Positions 10,500 to 23,832 are shown, counted from the first letter of the stretch. The stretch is DNA of 64,000 nucleotides from Isochrysis galbana (GCA_018136815.1 CM030944.1:1488456-1552455), one strand, 5' to 3'. Notes: generated by a model not told the origin, from the sequence alone. Translations and numbers: made by a program.

Positions 10500-11101
10500 G
10501 TCTCACGGTCTATTTCTTGCTAACCTCAACCTTCCCGGTCCGGTCTCACGCGAGGCAATGGGCGCCGCCATGGCTGCAAGGCGCCCTGGCCCTGGGCTGG
10601 TCACCCATACATCTGACACGCCTTCTATCAGCCGCACGACGCACATACTGGCCTCTAGCAACCATCCGTCTGTGATGGGCAAGGCGAGGTCCGGATGTGG
10701 AGACGTCAACATCAAAGACGTGGATGCACAAACGGGCCTTTGCAGGGCGTTCAATAAGCGGGCGCTCCCCGGGTAAAAGTGGCGCCTTATGACCTGTCTC
10801 GAACAGCCTGACGGCCATTCCCTCTCTCGCCGCGCCCCATTCAACCTCATACTCTGACGAGCGCCTCACGCAGCCCATCTGCAACGCGCTTCCCCGCCCC
10901 GACCCTAGCTCGATGTGGCGGTACAAGGGTGGACTGTGCGCGGGCTCAGGCAGAGGCGCCATACCAGCTGGTCCCTGTAACAGATGCACGGATGCACAGC
11001 GCATCCGAGCGCCCAGCACAGCCGCCAGGCCCCGTGACAGCTGGAGGAGCCAGGCAGCCGCGCGCCCCCCCCCCCCCCCCCCCATCCGTGCACCCGCCAC
11101 C
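10500..11101 (+). mobile_element. Kolobok-like element, right-end fragment
   Basis: This aligns along its length with 23880-24434, the right part of the complete Kolobok-like element, in the same orientation. Shared landmarks are CGGTCTC-CG, AAGTGGCGCCT, and the terminal CACCCGCCACC followed by TTAA (11102-11105). No matching left terminus is seen upstream, so this is a truncated or internally deleted copy. The poly-C run at ~11067-11083 is a local expansion. Divergence is high, so it is older than the complete copy. Confidence 0.75.
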
Positions 11102-11171
11102 TTAAACTTGCCTATGGCTATGGACGGACGGAGAAGCTAGTGGAAACTAAGCGGGCGAGAGGACGGCGCTG

Positions 11172-12298
<1,127 letters not shown>

Positions 12299-14289
12299 AT
12301 GGCCGAGGGCGCATCCCCAGCCTCGGGCGTCCGCCCAGGCTCGCGCTGCGAGGCGGAGGCGAGCCCACGCTACTCCACGCCTCCACGCGCCAGGCGCGCA
12401 GTCCCCGCCCACCGCCGGGGCTCACACAGCCTCGAGCGGCTTGGAGAAGCTCTCGATGCGGCCGTCAGCTTTGTCCAGGCCTTCCTCTACCTGCTGTGGG
12501 CCAAGCGCACCGTGTGCTACGTCGTGCTCATACGTGTGGTGAGGCTTATCCTCTTCGTCCTCATTCTGCTTCCGGGATGGATCCCCGGCACGATTCATTA
12601 CTTTCGTACGCATGCTTGCCTCGTCAGTCACGAATGAGGGCAGGCCTGTAGGCCATCCATGTCCAGGCACTTCGACATTGCACTGATGCCTGCCGTGGCG
12701 AAGCTTTGAGCCTCACATCTGTTCCCTCCGTTTTCATACACCCAGGCGGTCAAGGGGTTCGAAGAGGAGTCCGCTACGGGCCCAGCTCGCGCCACAAGCT
12801 CGATCTCTATCTGCCAGATCCTTCCCACAACCCGCCCCCTCCTGAAGGCTATCCAACGGTGATGTTTGTCTGTGGCGGCGCGTGGATCATCGGCTATCGA
12901 ATGTGGGCGTTCCTCTTTGGTTGGGGCCTTCAGCGGAATGGCGTGCTGTGTGCTGCCATTGATTATCGCAACTGGCCACAGGCAACGATCCCAGAGATGG
13001 TGGATGATGTCGAGCTCGCGTTGCGATGGGTGCACAGGCATGCAGCTGAACTAGGGGGAGATACAAAAGGCCGCGTCACTATAGTCGGTCAGAGTGCAGG
13101 AGCTCATCTGACAGCGTTGCTGGTGCTGCAGGTGGGAAACACCATTCTCACATCCACCACTCCATACATCTAGGTGGGAAGATTCCATATGGCTTGATGC
13201 ACACTTGGGCTTGCATTTTGTCTCCGAGGTCACTCGTGATCTCATCTCCCACCTTCTCTGCTCGTCAGCTTGTCCTCGATGCTGACAAGTCAACGTCTTC
13301 TGAAGAGAGTGATTCTGTCATCAATAAGGTCATCAGATGGATAGGCGTGTCAGGACCATACGACCTGCACATGTGCGCACAGGAGATGGATAGGTGAGAG
13401 TGCTTATACGTACCCCTTTGTGAGGTTCTGCTCCTTGCCTGCTTCGGGCTCAGAGACGTACCGATTTGTGCCCTTTCGCAGGAACGGCCTTGATCGCCGC
13501 ATTGTTGTATCTATGGCTGAAGGTGAACTCGCAGCATGTTCGCCCATGTGTGTGCTGCAAGACGCTGCCGTCGCAATGGCCAAGTCGCCCTCGGTGGCTC
13601 GCAGTATTCCCCGCTCGTCCTTTGATACTATCGTTGGACCTATAAGCAATGGAAACCACAGCAGCCAAGCTCCGACACGTGAGAGAGTCATTGAGACAGA
13701 ATGCTTAGCAGCAATGGAGGACGCACAGGAATTGTGTGCTGCCGCCGCCGCACACGATGTAATGACACTCGATGAGGAGGCGCCTAGTAAATCTCCACAT
13801 CCCAATCTTGTTCGCCTTACGCCCCAACGGCCAGGAGACGTTGATAATCGCCTGAGCGGGGTCACCCCCGCGGGGCGATGGCCTCGTATTTCTTTGTATC
13901 ATGGCCGAGCCGACAAGACAGTGAGCTGGCGCCACTCTGAAGTGTTCTCCCGACTTCTGCATGCTTGTGGGGCACCCAACGTAAGCCTAACCGTGTACGA
14001 GGGCAAGAGCCACACCGACCCCATCCTTGAGGACCCGCTTTCTGGAAACGACCAACTACTGCGGTCGCTCCTTGGTCTTCTCCGTAGCGATATTAGTGTC
14101 GATGAAATGCAAAGCTCCATGAAGAGAAGTGAGAATGATCTCAGCCCTGCTTCACCCTCTCCACACAAACAACCGGCACCAGAGCAAATCAAACGCCGGA
14201 GAGGCTGTCGAGGCGCTGAACCAAGGCTTTTGCCTCGGGTAGTGCCGTCATGCTTGGTCGAGCTCGCACGTCTCTCAAACCCATTCTGA
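12299..14289 (+). CDS. ICME: Isoprenylcysteine alpha-carbonyl methylesterase (alpha/beta hydrolase)
   Basis: Four exons join in phase: 12299-12605, 12746-13131, 13269-13393 and 13482-14289, all GT-AG, giving 541 residues. The family demethylates the C-terminal prenylcysteine methyl ester of CaaX proteins at ER/Golgi membranes. Exon 1 carries a hydrophobic anchor (VVLIRVVRLILFVLILLPGW). Exon 2 has the oxyanion motif as CGGAWIIGY (~145), the DYRNWPQ block, and the nucleophile elbow GQSAGAH (Ser near 219). Exon 4 has HGRADKTV (Asp near 416) and GKSHTDPI (His near 449), and ends LVELARLSNPF, closely resembling the plant ICME C terminus. A ~90-residue polar insert (residues ~300-395), absent as far as I recall from plant enzymes, lies between core blocks. 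HG of the usual HGGG is CG here. Confidence 0.9.
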
Positions 14290-14627
14290 GTTTGTTGACG
14301 CGAGCTCGAGGCTCGAGCGCAGCGCCGCCCTAATAGGAGCTTAGCGGCTGAAATGGGGGGATAGGAGAAGGTGAGATGAATATGACAATGACAAACGGCA
14401 AATATTAGTTGTTCATGGGCCACTAGGCAGTATAAGAATACCATCGACGAAGATGCCGGCTACTGCTATTAGAACACTACCCGCAACTGGGGATACATCG
14501 ACAGCGCCCTCATCCCTTGCTCGCTCCCCCTTGGTCGCATCCGCGATCGACTTAAGACCTTCTGCTAGCCTTCGTGCGTCTTCGTGCTCAATCGTTCTTG
14601 TTTGCCGGTGTCGTGTCAGTGACAGTG
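14290..14627. other. 3' flank of ICME gene
   Basis: No gene or repeat is seen between the ICME stop codon and the poly-T-tailed repeat that follows. Confidence 0.5.
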
Positions 14628-14680
14628 TAACATAGGACTAGTAGGCGTGTAGCCCGGAATCTTCAGATGTTTTTTTTTGT
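14628..14680 (+). repeat. 3' end of a poly-T-tailed dispersed repeat
   Basis: The segment GGACTAGTAGG-GTAGCCCGGAATCTTCAGATG ending in nine T matches ends at 28960-29012 (+), 27920-27960 (-), 53955-54010 (-) and 61205-61240 (-). Only the end is preserved here. Confidence 0.6.
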
Positions 14681-15027
14681 CGATTCCCTCCGCGTTCCCC
14701 AGCCCGTCCCCCGAGGTTCTGAGTCTATACCCCGAGTCAACGAGTCAATACAAGCCAATTACGCGCCTGAGCCACCCCCAGCCGCCTGCCACCACCCCCC
14801 ACAAGCCTCCTTCCGCCCGGTTGTTCCGTCAGGCCTGACGTCAGGTTTGTCAGATAGGTGTCAGGTTGGTGGGACCTGACGGCGAGCGTCAGCCTGCCAC
14901 GGAGCCGATCGGCCGATTGGTGTTCTATAGTTAAAAATATTTTTTCTAATTTAATATACCCCTACCCCTACCTACGGCTTTATCCTTCCCGCCCGCGCCG
15001 CGCGCCGCGTGCTGACATTGACATATA

Positions 15028-15898
15028 AATAAATAAACCAATTAATGTTATATCCTAGCCAACCCCACTAGCTAATTGGACACAACATTTCCGTCCCGGA
15101 ATCCCGCCATGCCTGACGAGCCAGGTGTCCGAATGCTACCGGGGGGAGGGGGCACTGCCCCCTCCCCTCGATATTTGTCCTCCCCCCAGTGCACGCACCG
15201 ACCCCGCGCACCCCAGCACGTCCTCTCCTCGAGTCCACGCTGGGGGAAAACCCCTTTCGGGTAAAACAACGCAGGGGGGGGGGGCACTCGTGAAAAGGAG
15301 CCCAGAAGCGCTAATCACTCCTCGCCTAAGCGAGTGGCCGCGGCGAGCCGCGGCCCTTCCCTCCTGGCTCTGGCGCCCCCGTCTTCTCTTACCCAAACGG
15401 GGCGAGAAGACACGTAAACGCCGGAGGGGAAAGCTGCCACTCTCCCCTCCCCTCCCTCTTCCCTCTTCCTCCTCTCTTCCCTGCGGCGGGGGCCCATGGC
15501 GCGCGCCTGCGGCCCCTCTTCAGGTCCCCAGGAGGCCGGCAGGGGCCTGGGAGCGCAGCTCAAGGGGCAGGTGAGGCTGGGGCATGGCCCTGGCCCCTCC
15601 TGCCTCTCCCTCGCTGGCTCTCGAGCCCCTGCCAGTCGACTGGAGCTGGCTGGGGGGTCCTAATCAGGGGGGCCCAGGGGGAGGAGGGGCTGGTCAGAGG
15701 GATGGGCAGGCCACGACGGGCCAGGGCGGGCGAGTCAGGCGTGCCTGTGGGGAGAGGGATGGGTCAGCAGGGCAGTGTGCTCCTGGCAGGCCATCAGGCG
15801 TGCCAGGAGAGCGGGTGGTTCCTCCCCCATGGCAGGGGAGGAGTGGAGAGAGGGGGGGGCTCGTGCCCCCCCATGGGCGAACCAAGTATAAACTTAGT
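15028..15898 (-). mobile_element. Family A short retroelement, complete-ended, 18-bp target-site duplication
   Basis: TGCTGACATTGACATATA occurs exactly at 15010-15027 and 15899-15916. Read on the minus strand, the insert starts with the hairpin AACTAAGTTTATACTTGGTT directly against the duplication, then CGCCCATGGGGGGGCACGAG, a CT/GC-rich body with inverted GCCAGGAG/CTCCTGGC blocks, and an A/T-rich 3' end (ATTTATTTA). It has no long conserved frame, so it is non-autonomous. The head is shared with 28245-28732 and 57130-57349; the 3' half differs, so families share heads but not tails. Confidence 0.85.
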
Positions 15899-16172
15899 TG
15901 CTGACATTGACATATATTGACATACCAGTTCTTCTTGGCGGGAGAGCGCGACCATAGGAAGACATTTAAGAGTGAGAGAAGAAAGAAGGGCGATTTCGTG
16001 AGAATAGACACCGTTTAAGGTTTGTGCCACCTCGTCGTACATCGCAACTCATTTTTGTCCTATTCTACTTGAGTTCTCCTCTCGCCTCGCGCTCGCTCCT
16101 TGTGGCCTCTCGCCGCCCTCGCTCCTCGCTCGCTCGCTCGCTCTCTCGCTCTCGTCTCTCGTCGTAGCTCTC

Positions 16173-18251
16173 ATGGCTTCCAACTCCAATGATCTCCGAC
16201 TCGATGGTGAGGAGACAGAGGAGGCGATCCAGATTGAAATCGACGAGCTCAAAGGTTGCGCCCTCGAGTGGGCCACTGTGGATGCGGAGAGCGCGGCCAG
16301 CAAGTCCCGCAAGACAAAAACCTGCATATTCTGTGGCATGCAGTACACCGGCGGGCCTTTCAACATTCGCATCTGGATGAGAGAGTGAAGCCGCGCAATG
16401 TGAGGGCCTGTCGCCCAAGCCCGGCACAACGCAATGTCTACCTCATGGTGTTGAACGAGCTGCGCAAGAGGCAGGCGGAGTCCGACAATAACGCAAGGAC
16501 CATGAATGAAGGAGCTGCAAGCGAAGCGGGATGAAGGGACTGCCATCGTGGCTGCTCCCGCTCATGCTTTTCAGGCTGTTTGCACCGATGATGTAGCCAT
16601 GGCATGGATGCGCGTGATGGTGAAGAAGGCGCTGCCGCTCGACCTTGTTGATGACCCGCGACCCGCTCTTTCGCGAGGCTATTGCGTGTACGGCAAAATG
16701 CGGCTCAAAGAACCTTCTCGTCGGCAATGAGCTGCGACTCCCTCATCGCAAGAAGATGACTGAAAAGGTACTCCCACAGTTGGATGCACAACTGACGGCT
16801 GAGGTTGTCACCAAGGTGCAAGGCCTCGCAGATGCCGTCGGCGTAACCATCGTGTCCGACGGCTGGACGAATGTACAACACAAGCCCATCATCAATGCGT
16901 TGGCTTCCCTGCCTTTGGGCGCATACTTCTTGACCGCGTTGGACACAGCCGGCCAAACGAAGGACGCCGCATACATAGCCGACTTCATCGTCGAGCAGAT
17001 TACTAACTTTGGTGCAGAGAGAGTCGTGGCGGTCTGCATGGACGGCGCGTGCACGGGGTCTTTTCCGCTGATCAACATCAAATACCCGCATGTGCTTTCT
17101 TTCATTTGTCCAGCCCATAGCCTGGACAACTTTATGAAGAATGTCTTCTCGTCAAAGGACGTCATCAAGATCAAGGGCAACAATACCACTTTCGCGTGGG
17201 CAGAGGACTTCCTCGCGAACGCGGTGCAGGGTACTGCTCACGTCGTCAAGTTCATCACGAATCACCAGAAGGCCCTCGCGCGTTACCGTGCTCTTTGTGC
17301 CGAAGTTCCCCGAGAGGATCGCCCAAAGGGTGGTATGGAGCTCTTGAAGGCGGCGGAAACGCGCTTCGCATCCAACTTGATGATGCTGATGCGATATGTG
17401 AACGTGCACTTCGTCCTCGCGACAAGCTCGTTATCGACAAGGAGTACACGGAATGGTTGGCCAAGCAGAAGACGGAGATGAAAGAGAAAGGCGCCGAGAC
17501 GAAACGCATCGTGCGCGACGACAACCATCTAAAGGTAGCTAAGCTTGCGATTACCTTGTTGGAGCCTGTCTATAGGCTCCTCAGGCTCACAGACGGGAAG
17601 CTTGGAGCAAATCTCGCCAAGATATACGGCTACTTGCTCCAAATCGACGAACACTTCCGCGAGCCGATCAACGGCCTCGATGATAGGGTGAGGCAAAAGA
17701 TGCACGTGCTCTTCATGGCCAGGTGGGAGTATTTACATTCTCCCGTAATGACTGCCGCCTATTGTTTGGAGCCGGAGTTCTGTCGCCGCCAACTGAGCTC
17801 CGACGAGATGAAAGAGACGAAAGCTGTGCTGAAGCAAATGGCGACGGAGGAGCACACGTATCCGGCGTTGTTGAGCGATCTGGCAGACTTCCAAGAGGCA
17901 GCTGCCACAGGTTTGTATGATTTGACTCCGGAGATTGCGTTCTCCTCGAAGGCCAAGAGCATGGCCTCGTACAAATGGGCAAGCGTCTACATGGCCCCAT
18001 GGCCTCATTTGCGTTGGGCATCTATGCGTTTGTTGGCATTGTCGTGCTCTACGTCTGGCTGTGAACGATCGTGGTCTGTGGAGGATTGGATACATTCCAA
18101 GAAGAGGAACAGGCTGGGGCATCTTACTGTGGAGAGGCTTGTGAGGTGCCACACCAATCTTGTGTTGAAGGATGTGATGAAGGATTGGGAGCCGTGTGTG
18201 CTTGTGTGGGACTTGGAGATGGTCCCGGACGAGCCTGAGGATGAGGAGTGA
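16173..18251 (+). pseudogene. hAT transposase, decayed
   Basis: An N-terminal frame (16173-16388) has a BED-like KTKTCIFCGMQYTGG. The DUF659-like catalytic core follows in 16645-17410 with VTIVSDGWTN, ALDTAGQTKDAAYIAD, VAVCMDGACTGSF and ICPAHSLDNFMKN. The C-terminal dimerisation part ends TSGCERSWSVEDWIHSKKRN at about 18055-18110. The pieces lie in different frames, with shifts near 16385, 16530, 16690 and 17400; a few could be introns but no consistent splice borders are evident. The length otherwise fits a normal hAT transposase of about 650-700 residues. It is probably inactive. Confidence 0.85.
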
Positions 18252-18410
18252 GTGTGTACGTGTGTAAGTGCACAAGACTATACTTATACCCTATTAGAAT
18301 AATACTATAATTATCTTATTATAATCATAGGTAGGGGCCTGACGTCAGGTCTGACGTCAGGTACGTCATCACCCTTTGTCAGGTGCCACCGACCTCTCAC
18401 CTGACGTGAG

Positions 18411-19168
18411 AAATACCATCCGGGTCCTTCCGCGCTTACGCGCCCTCCGTGCGTCGTTCGTCATGCCCGTAGTCACTTCCAACATGGGTCCCGAGGAACG
18501 CTCCATGAGCTCCCCGCAAGAACCGCGTTCCGCGCGCTAGCTTCCAGCGCGCCCTCGCAGGCAATCTTCAAGAGTGAGATTAGCCTTGCTCTGACACCCC
18601 CCCTCCCCACGGGCCAGATTCGCACCTCGCGCATACTGTGTAATGTAGCACGCACACTTGACACTTGGGCGGCATTGGCATAACAACGGCAACGTTTCTC
18701 TTTCCTCTATGTGCTCTCAGGTCACCTCAAGGTCAGGCACACATCTACAACTGGTGACTAGAATCAGGATAACAGCAACAACGGCATTGGCGCCACCGAC
18801 TCAAGAGGAGTACGCGTCACATAGAGAAAGAGGGAATCAGCCCATGCTCACACACATCTGAGCTGCGCGCGGCATCTATTGGTACCCATTTTCTAGGTTG
18901 GATCCAATAGCACCACCTGACAGATTTTTTATCAGGCAATGTCTGCCTCCAAGGGAGACGCCCTAGCCCTCGCCTCTTCTGCTCTCCTCTCAAGCTCACC
19001 AGACACGTCGCGGACGTCTGCTGGTTGATCCACACCTTTGCGCATTCAGATCGGCACAGTACATGGGAACAGATTCTCTCATGCCCAAGAGATCATCACA
19101 TAGCTCTTGCTCAATCTCGCATCCTATTCCTCCAAAAGGTGGCTAAAGTCGGCATCAGCTTGAGTACC
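18411..19168. other. Intergenic, 3' of hAT and of NFU
   Basis: No gene, tRNA or structured repeat recognised. The right part probably includes the NFU 3' UTR. Confidence 0.5.
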
Positions 19169-19867
19169 CTACTTGCCATCTGTGGTCTGCCACTGCACGT
19201 TGGCAAGCGATGGAAAATTGCGCTTCAGTCGCTGCGCAATTTCGGCGCGAACCGAGTTGATTGTTGAGCCCGAGCCACTAATAGCGAGAGTGACTGACGG
19301 AGCGACGCCAGCCGTCTCAAGGTTCACCAAATCGCAAGTCCCCCCCGCCATCTTGAGGAATGGGCGAATCTCCGCCAGCACTCCCTCGACCCCCTCCTCA
19401 GAGAGTTGCGGTCCATCCGGCGCGACTTGTTCCACCGCAACGATCTCCGGGATCTTTTCGCGCAGCCCACGCTCGAGGCCCATCTTCATGGTCATGGCGG
19501 AGCTGGCGCATGAACCGCAAGCTCCCTGCAGCTCAAGACGGACGACCCCACCATCGATCTCGGCGATGGCAACGTTGCCTCCATCCGCCATAAGATACGG
19601 CCTCAGCTCGTCCAGCACCCTTTCCACGTTTTCCTCCGTGAGAGGCAGCGGGCCAACGAGCGGGCCGCTCTTCGCTTTCGCGGCTGGGGCTTCCGACTCA
19701 AATGGTGAGGCGATGGGCGTCTCGCTGCAGTAGAGTGCGCGGGTACGAGGGTTGGTGTGTAGGTTGTTGCCCACTCTGCTCAGTCTAAGCGCCTCCGCGC
19801 GCTCCATCAGCCCAAGCAGGGCGAGGAGAAGAGGCAGGAGCCTCACAGCGCGCATCGTGGAGGGCAT
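19169..19867 (-). CDS. NFU: Plastid NifU-like iron-sulfur scaffold protein
   Basis: The 232-residue product starts MPSTMRAVRLLPLLLALLGLM, a signal peptide, followed by an Arg/Ser/Thr-rich stretch (~28-60) resembling a transit peptide; together they suggest a complex plastid. The first NifU C-terminal-type domain (~75-145) contains ADGGNVAIAEIDGGVVRL and GACGSCASSAMTMKMGLE, with the CxxC that binds a transient Fe-S cluster. The second domain (~155-225) is homologous but has GSGS instead of CxxC, as in plant CnfU (NFU1-3) proteins, where only the first domain carries the cluster. It likely supplies 4Fe-4S/2Fe-2S clusters to photosystem I and ferredoxin. Single exon. Confidence 0.92.
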   Translation of the reverse strand: MPSTMRAVRLLPLLLALLGLMERAEALRLSRVGNNLHTNPRTRALYCSETPIASPFESEAPAAKAKSGPLVGPLPLTEENVERVLDELRPYLMADGGNVAIAEIDGGVVRLELQGACGSCASSAMTMKMGLERGLREKIPEIVAVEQVAPDGPQLSEEGVEGVLAEIRPFLKMAGGTCDLVNLETAGVAPSVTLAISGSGSTINSVRAEIAQRLKRNFPSLANVQWQTTDGK

Positions 19868-20822
19868 CTCGCTGAGAAGGGGAGGGGCGGGGGTGGGAGG
19901 GGGAAGGGAAGGGGGGGGAGCTCGCGCGCGAGGGGGAGGAAGGGCCGGGGGGCGGGGCGGGGCGGGGAGGGGGGGGGGGGGAGGGGGGCGGGGGGGGGCA
20001 GGAGGTCCGGGGTCTTGCTTGGGTGGCAGAGGGGGAGATACCGGGGGGGGAAGGGGACCGCTAGATAGAGGCGAGAGCGAGCTCGGAGCCGATTCCAGAT
20101 TCCAGAGCTCCCTCGGTCCCTCGGTCCCTCGGGCGTGGTCGATGTGCTATGTTTAGGTGAAACCCACCGCTATGTAGATGGAGATCTTGAATTCAATGAG
20201 AACGAATACATACGTCTTGTATTCACCTACCCCTAGTTTCTAGTTTAGTTATAGTCCAATGAATAACCTTAGACCTTAGTACTTAGTGCTCAGTACTTAG
20301 TACTTAGTACTTGGTACTTTATACTTTATAGGCGTTGAGTGTCTAAGTCTAAGTTTCTAATGTGCCGGTTTCCCCCTCCGTCTTCCGTCTCCTCGTCTCC
20401 TTCTCATCTCGGTCGCGTGTTTCGTGTCTCTCGTGTGGCGTGTGAGTGTCGTCGTGAGAGAGAGAGTAGCACTCGGCACTCGGCCACTATGAGTGTGAGT
20501 GTGTGCTCACACGCGCTCACTTTGCGTCTAACGTCTAAGCGTCTAAGTAACGCTTATCTCTAAGTAACTTAACTCCGGCCTCCGGCGGGCCTCGCCGTTG
20601 AATACGGTATTGGGGGGCCCTGCGGGCTCCCATTTGTAATACAGTAATACGTATTACTCCCCTAGGGGCGAGAGGCGGGAGAGAGCTCGGAGCCGATAAT
20701 TCCAGAGCTCCCTCAGGCGTCCTCTCTGATCTCATGGGCCAGGGTCGATGTTCTATGTTTAGATTGAAGGATGCAGTCGACCGCCGAGGAGTTGCCCCAA
20801 CTTGAGGATCGCGGAGATATAT
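19868..20822. other. Intergenic: G-rich promoter side and TAGTACT heptamer tandem
   Basis: About 19885-20050 is G-rich upstream of NFU. About 20274-20325 is an imperfect tandem of TTAGTAC/TAGTACT. AGAGCTCCCTC and TCGATGT-CTATGTTTAG appear twice (near 20103 and 20705), so part of 20070-20160 is duplicated at 20680-20765. I see no gene. Confidence 0.55.
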
Positions 20823-20937
20823 TTAAGGTGGCGGGTTAGCGGATGGGGGTACCCCCGGGGGGGGGGGGAGGGGGGGGGGGGATCGTGGTGGAAAAAAGCG
20901 CTGGTGACTGGTGAGCGCGCAGGGGCAGGGGGGCACC

Positions 20938-23475
20938 ATGCCAGGGGGTGAGGCTTTGAGGGAAGCCGCTGAGGAGGAGGGAGATGACGACCGGGGTGTC
21001 CGCACCCCGAGTGAGACGCCGAGGCATGCAGACTCACGTCCGTCTCCGCCTGCCACGCGGGAGATGGCATCGCAGACGGACAACAGCGGCGAAGGCGAGT
21101 GCATGGTTGCCGCAGCGCGTCCCCGTCGCAAGTCGAGGGGACTGGCGACCCCATGCGAGATGGAAGAGGGCAGCAGGCGCACACGGGTGCCGAGAGCCTC
21201 TCTTGAGTTTGGCTCGCCAGGGGGGCATGGCGCCTTGCGGTCAAGCAGACTCTCTACCAAGAAGGCAGAGGTGTGTGCGTCTGTTGAACCGCCCGCACCA
21301 CCGCCAGTGCTGCATCCCCCTCCCCCACCCCGGAGGAAGCCACCACCTTTGCCTCGGGATCAACCGCCGGAGGCATTCTCTCACTCATTCTGTGTGAGCG
21401 GGGAGGTGCTCGCGTCGAAAGTGTGTCGTAGATTTGCCTGTGTATCCTGCGGCAAGCGAACGTTGGCGATGGGTGCGAATGAGAAGGTGTACGGTGGCAA
21501 GGGGATGACGCTGCACTTTACATGCATCAACTCCGAGTGTGAACGGCCCAGTGTCCACCTTAGGCTAGGCTCAATGGTTCGTTTGCAGAGGCAGCCCACT
21601 CGTCAAAAAGAGGTAGGAAAGGATGCGGATGAGGAGGAGCCTAGCACAGACGACGACAGCGGCGAAGAGGAAGAGGAGGAGCCCAAGTGCGGCTCTTTCT
21701 CAAAGGAAAGCACGTTGGCGGTGCTCGCCGCCCTCATGGGTGGACAGCAATACCGGGCGTACGCGGCAACGGCGCTCATGGCCGGCATGAAACCTCTGAA
21801 CAAGCTCACATTCCAGCAGTACGTGGAGCGCCTCGCACCATACATCCAATCAGTTGCGGAGGAGAGCATGGAGCTGGTCCGCTACGCTGTAGTTCGATAC
21901 GGTGACATCTACAACGGCGGAGCCGTGGTCGCAAGCGAAATGGTGCTGACCAATGATTGTTTTTGGCAAACCCGGGGGCACTACTCGCTCAACGGGACCG
22001 GCACCTTGTGCGAGCTCACGTCGGGCGGCATCATTTTTCGACATCACTGCTGCAAGCTGCCCACAGCCAACTCGTATGAGGATACGGCGAAATCGATGGA
22101 CGCGCAGTCCTTTTAGCTGCTGCTTGATGATGCAGTGAGATGGATGACGAGGGAGGTGCAGCCCATGCTCGACCTGTACATGATTCGCGCCGTGGCCAGA
22201 TTCGCCGGCATAGTGCTGGACGGCGACGCCAGCACCGACATCTTTGTGAACCTGGTGCGCGAAGCCGCAATCGCTCGCGGTGACCCCATCTGCTCCGATC
22301 TGCAGGTGCGCCCGTGCGCGAATCATTTGGCGAAGAACGTCGGCAAGAAGGGCGGACAGCTGGGTGCGGAGCTACATCGGTCGTGCAGCTGCGCTGTCAA
22401 GCAGAAGAAACATGGCGGTGGAGATTTCGCTACAGGCGCTCGTGATCACATTGGCTGCAACGGCGAGAGTCAGCCGTTGGTGAAGAAGTTGCAGCGTGGC
22501 GTCGGCGCGGCGCTACGAGGTGCGGCGCAACTGGAAAAGGAGGCAGGAGAGACTGTAGCGGACGCAGGCATCAGGGCGTTGGAGGAGTGTCTCATTCACA
22601 TCTTCGACGTGCACCGAGGCCCCGGCTTCTTCACAGGCAAGTGGCGCGAGTGCCGGCTTCACGAGGCGGGAAAACCGGCATCTGTTACCAACAATTGTCT
22701 CGACTGGCAGGAAGGGATGTTGGAGTACATTGAGAGGAATGTGGTCGACAGGAAGCACCTTATCTTCGGCGGGAAGGGAGCCGCCACACAGAACGCATCG
22801 GAGCGCGTGGGGAGCATCTGCTTGCGTTACCGACCCAAGGGCGTTGTGATGCGCGGCACATTGTATCGTACTACTACGGACCTCGCAATTGCGCACGCCA
22901 ACTCAACCGTGCTTGGATGCTTTCAGGCGAAGCTGCAGGAGAGGGGCTGGCAAGCTGACCCTGGGCTGCAGGCGTTCGGCTCCTTTCAGGCACGCATCTT
23001 GGAGCGGATGGGCATGACTGCAACAGCGGCGCAGCGTGAGGAGTGGGACAGCCAGTTAGCAGCTCGAGTGGAGCAGAGCCTGCTGCGGCGCACTCCGCAA
23101 TACTACAGACAGCGCGCGTTGAAGCGGCGTTTGCTGAAGATGCAACGGCAGCGAGAGACGCAGGCGGCACGCGGCGAGCACGACTACAAGCCTGGCGGCG
23201 ATGAGGCACCGGCCAAGGGCCTTGCTGGCGCCTGCACATGTTCGCCTCTAGTGAAATGTGCCAGCATGTCTTGTGCTTGTCGTGTTGCGGGTGTTTTGTG
23301 TACCACCGCTTGCCATGGTGGGAGGCAATCGCTGAGATGTGTGAGGATGAGTGCCTTGCAGCCACCAAGTGATTCTGAGTGCTCTGTCTCCTCTGTCACT
23401 CAAGGGTGCAACTCAGACGATCCTGAGCCTGAGATTCTGTCCGAGCTCAGTTGTTGTGAGGAGTGTGACCCGTGA
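20938..23475 (+). pseudogene. Kolobok-like transposase with one in-frame stop
   Basis: From ATG 20938 the frame runs 845 codons, interrupted only by TAG at 22114-22116 (after SMDAQSF). Residues ~150-205 hold a Cys-rich patch (FACVSCGKRTL, FTCINSECERP). After an acidic stretch, the core includes GGIIFRHHC and, past the stop, AGIVLDGDASTDIF followed by RPCANHLAKNVGKK; the DGD context and Cys-x-x-His spacing resemble Mutator-like/Kolobok DDE cores. The C terminus (~760-800) is Cys-rich with a CxC-like pattern (CTCSPLVKCASMSCACRV). Since everything else is open, this is a recent inactivation, or the stop could be read through. Family assignment rests mainly on TTAA and the termini. Confidence 0.75.
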
Positions 23476-23832
23476 GTGAGCGCTTCGCCTCCGTTGGAAA
23501 GTGAACAAATTAGACACGCGCGCCTTGCAGTTGGGTGGGACTTCATACCTACGACTTGTGACCAAGGCGAAGCCTTTAATGCCAAGGATGCTGACGGCTA
23601 TTACAACCCTTGCACATTAACTGTGTCATGGTGCCATTTTCTTTTCAGTGCGACACGACCCAAAAATAAATGTTACAATGAATGCGTGCTCAAAGTCTCT
23701 CGCGATTCAACACGTCCTACTCGTGACTGTGCACCAATTAATGCCTAGAAGTTGCATCACACCTTGCCCACTATGGCAATTCACAGTCCCAAACCTTCAC
23801 ATCAGTCACATGCAAAGCGCACAACGCAAACT

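Larger units (their letters stand above)
14826..18410 (+). mobile_element. hAT-superfamily DNA transposon with nested insertion
   Basis: Both edges carry inverted subterminal motifs: CCTGACGTCAGG and GTCAGGT-N7-ACCTGAC at about 14833-14880, mirrored at about 18340-18405 (CCTGACGTCAGG twice, then GTCAGGT...ACCTGAC), with CCCCTACCTA further in on the left and its complement on the right. The transposase lies between. A separate retroelement (15028-15898) sits inside the left part; without it the element is about 2.7 kb. I could not define the exact termini or an 8-bp duplication, so the borders are approximate. Confidence 0.7.

Noticed and set aside
10546-11100. 184-residue minus-strand gene
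   Set aside because: It lies wholly in the Kolobok fragment; kept only as possible antisense coding within the element.
18301-18420. cAMP-response-like TGACGTCA sites as host promoters
   Set aside because: CTGACGTCAGG occurs at both hAT edges in inverted order, so it is explained as subterminal repeats of the transposon.
20274-20330. Interstitial telomere from TTAGTAC-like heptamers
   Set aside because: The units are TAGTACT, not a known TTAGGG or TTTAGGG type, and the run is short and imperfect.
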